NCBI GenBank assembly: GCA_031425155.1 | Contig: JANPIV010000056.1 | Span: 1-64,000, forward strand | Direction: 5' to 3' | Source: M3007 sp031425155 | GTDB taxonomy: Bacteria; Bacteroidota; Bacteroidia; Chitinophagales; Saprospiraceae | DNA: 64,000 nt | Shown here: piece after piece, positions 60,393 through 64,000 of the stretch | How the letters are laid out: each line of letters begins with the position of its first letter | Position numbering within the stretch: the first letter of the stretch is position 1 | The notes under the pieces: model-generated | Told to the model about the DNA's origin: nothing | The model's input: only the letters and a program-made list of their open reading frames with translations | The model's database searches: none | Made by a program: the position numbers and the translations under genes

Positions 60393-60677
60393 TCAAGCGG
60401 CCACCAGCAGACGGCCTGTTCCTGGCTGAATGCGCGATTCGGGATTACCCACCAGAGCGGCGATCTTATCCACCGAGTAGGGTTGAGGCCCGGCCAATGC
60501 ACATACTTCCAGGGCCTGGTCATGGGTAACAGACGGAAATTCGTCCAGGAACTCATTGACACTGACGCCAATACGCAGATAATCAAAAAAAGTTTCGATA
60601 CGGATATGGGTACCGGAAAATACCGGCGCACCATCTTGAATGTCGGGGTACACGGAGATTGCTGAAAAGAAATTCAT
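60393..60677 (-). CDS. DUF433 antitoxin-like protein
   Basis: The 94-residue protein shows the DUF433 pattern: ISVYPDIQDGAPVFSGTHIR, then FFDYLRIGVSVNEFLDEFPS and VTHDQALEVCALAG. The last ~30 residues (YSVDKIAALVGNPESRIQPG) are a small tail. DUF433 proteins are usually antitoxins paired with a DUF5615 PIN-like toxin; no such partner is adjacent here, so it may be orphan or act in trans. The start is ATG at 60677; the longer frame begins with TTG at 60728. It has its own terminator. Confidence 0.85.
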   Translation of the reverse strand: MNFFSAISVYPDIQDGAPVFSGTHIRIETFFDYLRIGVSVNEFLDEFPSVTHDQALEVCALAGPQPYSVDKIAALVGNPESRIQPGTGRLLVAA

Positions 60678-60828
60678 CCGGAGCTGCTGTTTAAAAATGT
60701 TGACATTATCAGAACCGGGATCATACAAGAGAGATGTGTGCAGATTAAAAACTTAACTAATAATGGGGCTAATGTAGGAAGACTTTCGAAGCTGCAAAAT
60801 GTTGCTGCCAAAAAAATTTGAAATTTAT

Positions 60829-61908
60829 TCACAAGTAGGCCGCTCCGAAGTGCTCATTTACCAATGCCGTCACCTGTTTTATCTCCTGTTCTTTGCTTTT
60901 TGGGTATATTAACAGTACATCTCCTTCATCTACGATAATGTAGTTGCTTAAGTCTTTCAGCACCACCAGTTTGCCCGCAGGCGTACGGATCAGGCAATTT
61001 TCGACATCCAGCGCGAGGATGCGGTCGCCCTGCAACACGTTATTATGTTCATCTTTGGGGCATTCGCTATGCAGGCTGCCCCAGGTGCCAAGGTCGGACC
61101 ACCCGAATTCAGCCGGGATGGTGTAAACGTTGTGCGCTTTCTCCATAATGGCAAAGTCCACCGAGATATTTGGCGTGGTCGGGTAGTTTTCCTGAATAAA
61201 AGCCATCTCATCGGGCGTATTATACAAGCCGGTCCCTTTTTGCAGAATATGAAATATGTCCGGGCTCAGCTGTTGGTAAGCCGCCAGAATAGAGCGCACA
61301 CTCCAGATGAAAATCCCGGCATTCCAGAGATATTCCCGGGAATCGAGAAACTGGCGGGCGGTCTCGAGGTTCGGTTTTTCCGTGAACCGTAACACTTTAC
61401 GCACATTTTCAGTGACTACTTCCCCAAACTGAATATAGCCGTAACCAGTATCGGGACGGGAAGGCTGAATGCCTAAAGTAACCAGCGCATCATGGTCAGC
61501 GACGAAGTCCAGTGCCTGACCCACTTTTTCCAGAAAAATGGTCTCTTTCAACACCACGTGATCGGAAGGCGCAATGATAAAATTGGCCTCCGGATCGAGT
61601 GCGGCTAATTTGAAAGCAGTATAGGCGACACAGGGGCCAGTGTTATTGCGGGATGGTTCACAGACGATCTGGTTGTCGGTCAATTCCGGTATTTGTTCGC
61701 GGATCAGGTCGCGATAAGCCGCGTTGGTGACTACGAAAATACGTTCTGCCGGACAAACAGGCAAAAAACGCTCGAAAGTAAGCCGCAGCAAACTCTTGCC
61801 CACGCCGAGCATATCGAGGAATTGTTTAGGGCGTGCTTCGCGGCTGCCTGGCCAGAAACGGCTGCCAACGCCACCTGCCATGATGGCAACGTAGGTATGA
61901 GGGTTCAC
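60829..61908 (-). CDS. manC: Mannose-1-phosphate guanylyltransferase
   Basis: The 359-residue enzyme makes GDP-mannose from mannose-1-phosphate and GTP. The nucleotide-binding signature is VAIMAGGVGSRFWPGSREAR followed by PKQFLDMLG, with FIIAPSDHVV and YGYIQFGE, and RFTEKPNLETARQFLDS. It lacks the C-terminal phosphomannose isomerase domain of bifunctional ManC. The start is GTG at 61908 (MNPHTYVAIMAGG). It feeds the downstream fcl-type pathway and any mannose-containing repeat unit. Confidence 0.9.
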   Translation of the reverse strand: MNPHTYVAIMAGGVGSRFWPGSREARPKQFLDMLGVGKSLLRLTFERFLPVCPAERIFVVTNAAYRDLIREQIPELTDNQIVCEPSRNNTGPCVAYTAFKLAALDPEANFIIAPSDHVVLKETIFLEKVGQALDFVADHDALVTLGIQPSRPDTGYGYIQFGEVVTENVRKVLRFTEKPNLETARQFLDSREYLWNAGIFIWSVRSILAAYQQLSPDIFHILQKGTGLYNTPDEMAFIQENYPTTPNISVDFAIMEKAHNVYTIPAEFGWSDLGTWGSLHSECPKDEHNNVLQGDRILALDVENCLIRTPAGKLVVLKDLSNYIIVDEGDVLLIYPKSKEQEIKQVTALVNEHFGAAYL

Positions 61909-62008
61909 AATAATGATGAATTAGCAATTATGAATGCCAGCGGTGGGAAAAATTCAGGCTGGGATGATATTTTGGGTATAAAAGTAAGGATTGCCCAGGA
62001 AACTGCAA

Positions 62009-62935
62009 CTATAACTTTTCTTTTACCTCTTCATACACCCGCCGGATGCCTTCTTCCAATCCGATTTTTGCCTGCCAGCCAAAGGAGCGCAATTTGCTGA
62101 CATCCAACAACTTACGCGGAGTCCCATCGGGTTTGGTCAAATCATGCTGTATTCGTACTTCCTGCCCTACAATACGCTGGGTAAGTTGGGCCAATTCCAG
62201 AATAGAAATATCTTCTCCCACTCCGATATTAATCAAGCCCGGTTCGTTATAATTTTGCATCAGGTAATAGCAGGCATCCGCCAGGTCATCTACATGCAGA
62301 AATTCGCGGCGTGGTGCCCCCGTGCCCCAAATAGTAACTTCGGACTTATTTTGCTGCTTCGCTTCATGGAAGCGACGAATCATTGCGGGTAATACGTGGC
62401 TGTTTTGGGGATGATAGTTATCGTTGGGGCCATATAGATTACTGGGCATGACTGAGACGAAATTGCAGCCATATTGGGCCCGATAGGCATCGCACAGCTT
62501 TATACCGGCGATTTTCGCAATAGCGTAAGGTTCATTCGTAGATTCCAGCAGACCTGTAAGTAGAGCGTCTTCATGCAGCGGCTGCGGGGCCAGTTTCGGA
62601 TAGATGCAGGATGAGCCAAGGAACATTAGTTTTTTGACCTTGTGGCGATAAGCTGCTTCTATGACGTTGGCCTCGATCATCAGATTGTCATACAAAAAAT
62701 CGGCCCGGTAAGTGTCGTTGGCCAGGATGCCGCCTACCTTGGCTGCGGCCAGAAATACATAGTCGGGCTGTGTTTTTCTGAAAAACTCATTGACTTCCAA
62801 CTGATTACGCAAATCAACTTCCCGCGAGGAGGCCAGTACAAAGTTAGTATAACCCTCACTTAACAACTTGCGGTGGATGGCCGAACCAACCATGCCGCCA
62901 TGTCCGGCAATATATATTTTATCAGTTTGCTTCAT
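62009..62935 (-). CDS. fcl: GDP-L-fucose synthase
   Basis: The 308-residue SDR enzyme performs the epimerase/reductase step from GDP-4-keto-6-deoxymannose to GDP-L-fucose. It shows the N-terminal NADP motif IYIAGHGGMVGSAIHRKL, the FLGSSCIYP and YAIAKIAG (Y-x-x-x-K) catalytic set, and SNLYGPNDNYHPQNSHVLPA and WGTGAPRREFLHVDDLADAC. It pairs functionally with ManC; the 4,6-dehydratase gmd is not in the window and is expected to the right or elsewhere. Confidence 0.93.
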   Translation of the reverse strand: MKQTDKIYIAGHGGMVGSAIHRKLLSEGYTNFVLASSREVDLRNQLEVNEFFRKTQPDYVFLAAAKVGGILANDTYRADFLYDNLMIEANVIEAAYRHKVKKLMFLGSSCIYPKLAPQPLHEDALLTGLLESTNEPYAIAKIAGIKLCDAYRAQYGCNFVSVMPSNLYGPNDNYHPQNSHVLPAMIRRFHEAKQQNKSEVTIWGTGAPRREFLHVDDLADACYYLMQNYNEPGLINIGVGEDISILELAQLTQRIVGQEVRIQHDLTKPDGTPRKLLDVSKLRSFGWQAKIGLEEGIRRVYEEVKEKL

Positions 62936-62955
62936 GCTGCAATCTTACTCCTGTT

Positions 62956-63999
62956 TCAGATAATAGATGTTTGATCAGTATATCGGGTATTTATCTTATC
63001 CAGCAGACATACTATCGGAGCGATAAAAAAAGGTAAAGCATACATCGCAACACGCCCTATTGAATAATCAGAACAGGCGTGTACACCAAAGATAAAAAAG
63101 ACAACCGGAATAAAACCAGTGGCCCAATGCTTTAAAAAGGAGTTATCCATAAAAACCTGCATTTTTGCTGCATATATCGCTATTGATGATAATAGGATGA
63201 GCGGGAAAATGTTAACGTAAAAACCTTTAAAAGAAATTAGGTAAGGAATGCTCATTAATACCCGATCATAGAATGAGCTGATGTCAGTCTGGTATTCATA
63301 TCCCGGAAATTTCACGATCATTTTCATCAAAAAATACGACCCAAACGCCACTGCCGCTGTGGCAAATCTTACGTAAGTTGCCTGCCTGATGCTCCTGGAT
63401 AACAATGTAATAGAAAAGAATACAAGAAAAATAAGGCTTATTTTTTCGTTCACGACAATAGAAAACAATAATAACGGAATAAATACAGATTTTTTATCAA
63501 TAAAATACAATAATAGGGTAGTGTAGAACAAATATAGCGGATCTACGCCGAAATGATACATGAAAAGAGAAAACAGGAATATTAACCCTGCCGTCGCTAA
63601 TGAAAATATAAAGGATTGTTTGATTTTATTCTGTACGTAAAGAAAAGTAGTAAAATAAAATAAATGTAAAAACAGGAAAGACGTAAATGCCAGTGCCTGC
63701 AGTGCCTTTATCTGAAAAAAATCGCTCCCGCTATCCAGCTGCGAGAGTGGAACAAAGGGCATGAGTTTATAGAAAAAATAGGCAGTTCCAATATACACCA
63801 GGCGGTATCCGGTAGGGGCATAGAATTCGAATGCTGCATTTTTACCATCTATAGCGACAATAAATTCATAATAAGAATCAAAAGGAAGGGCATGAAATAC
63901 CGTTAGCCGGTAATTGATGAAAAATACTGGTAATAATAGTAGAAAAGAGATCAGAAAGAATGCAAGGTTTTCTGCGGATGTTGTTCGGGCTTTTAACAT
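62956..63999 (-). CDS. Wzy/EpsG-like membrane protein, possibly complete
   Basis: The 347-residue product begins MLKARTTSAENLAFFLISFL at the right window edge and has ten or more transmembrane helices (FIFSLATAGLIFLFSLFMYH, VFIPLLLFSIVVNEKISLIF, VFMDNSFLKHWATGFIP ...). Its layout resembles polysaccharide polymerases or EpsG-type proteins. No glycosyltransferase motif is visible. Its place in the island, next to fcl, supports a polymerase or assembly role. The ATG at 63999 is plausible, but an extended N-terminus outside the window cannot be excluded. Confidence 0.6.
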   Translation of the reverse strand: MLKARTTSAENLAFFLISFLLLLPVFFINYRLTVFHALPFDSYYEFIVAIDGKNAAFEFYAPTGYRLVYIGTAYFFYKLMPFVPLSQLDSGSDFFQIKALQALAFTSFLFLHLFYFTTFLYVQNKIKQSFIFSLATAGLIFLFSLFMYHFGVDPLYLFYTTLLLYFIDKKSVFIPLLLFSIVVNEKISLIFLVFFSITLLSRSIRQATYVRFATAAVAFGSYFLMKMIVKFPGYEYQTDISSFYDRVLMSIPYLISFKGFYVNIFPLILLSSIAIYAAKMQVFMDNSFLKHWATGFIPVVFFIFGVHACSDYSIGRVAMYALPFFIAPIVCLLDKINTRYTDQTSII

Positions 64000-64000
64000 T

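Overview
The window looks like a chromosomal segment of a Bacteroidota bacterium, most probably from a Saprospiria/Chitinophagia-like lineage; the genus cannot be fixed from sequence alone. The clues are type IX secretion C-terminal sorting tails on two very large secreted proteins, a C25 (PorU/gingipain-like) peptidase, a LytS/LytTR pair, WG-repeat and FemAB-like proteins, Bacteroidota promoter elements of the TAnnTTTG type, and start codons without Shine-Dalgarno sites. I saw no rRNA or tRNA genes, CRISPR array, transposase or phage gene.

Layout. 1-5.7 kb: the 5' part of a GAF-like gene running off the left edge, inorganic pyrophosphatase, a SPOR-like membrane protein, an LTXXQ-like secreted protein and a LytS/LytTR two-component pair. 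5.7-9.1 kb: a membrane protein with an N-terminal effector-associated domain (EAD11-like), then two tandem RlaP/YcgL-type nucleotidyltransferases with short mobile-element ends near their starts. 9.1-16.4 kb: a repeat-rich T9SS-exported protein, a large propeller/HEAT/cytochrome c protein, and a VioD-like aminotransferase coupled to a small lipoprotein. 16.4-19.7 kb: a 998-residue TIR-EAD protein whose C-terminal two thirds carry an apparently undescribed repeat, with a perfect 27-bp hairpin 20 bp upstream. 19.7-31.5 kb: housekeeping and small-protein genes (SRPBCC, GH13 amylase, Rid protein, GT-C, miaB, DciA-like, an HNH endonuclease with a partner gene) and an M23/tandem-repeat T9SS protein. 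31.5-45.2 kb: cyclase, WG-repeat protein and anchor-like partner, Uma2 nuclease, a photolyase behind four copies of a 13-bp direct repeat, MFS transporter, barrel-like protein, dapF and an HtrA protease. 45.2-50.3 kb: a giant C25 peptidase. 50.4-64 kb: a surface polysaccharide island (asnB, FkbM methyltransferase, three glycosyltransferases, a Wzx-like flippase, FemAB-like transferase, deacetylase, manC, fcl and a polymerase-like membrane protein), with a stray DUF433 antitoxin-like gene inside.

How the parts work together. The polysaccharide island can supply GDP-mannose/GDP-fucose sugars, assemble and decorate repeat units, and flip and polymerise them; gmd is not in view. The C25 peptidase and the T9SS cargo proteins belong to the gliding-phylum export route. 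The most interesting candidate for an undescribed system is the pair of EAD-bearing proteins: a membrane TPR protein (5663-6820) and a TIR effector-like protein (16636-19632). Their EAD-like modules could bring sensor and effector together in a defence or self-sacrifice pathway; this is inference. The intergenic regions hold several families of near-perfect palindromes and a MITE-like element.
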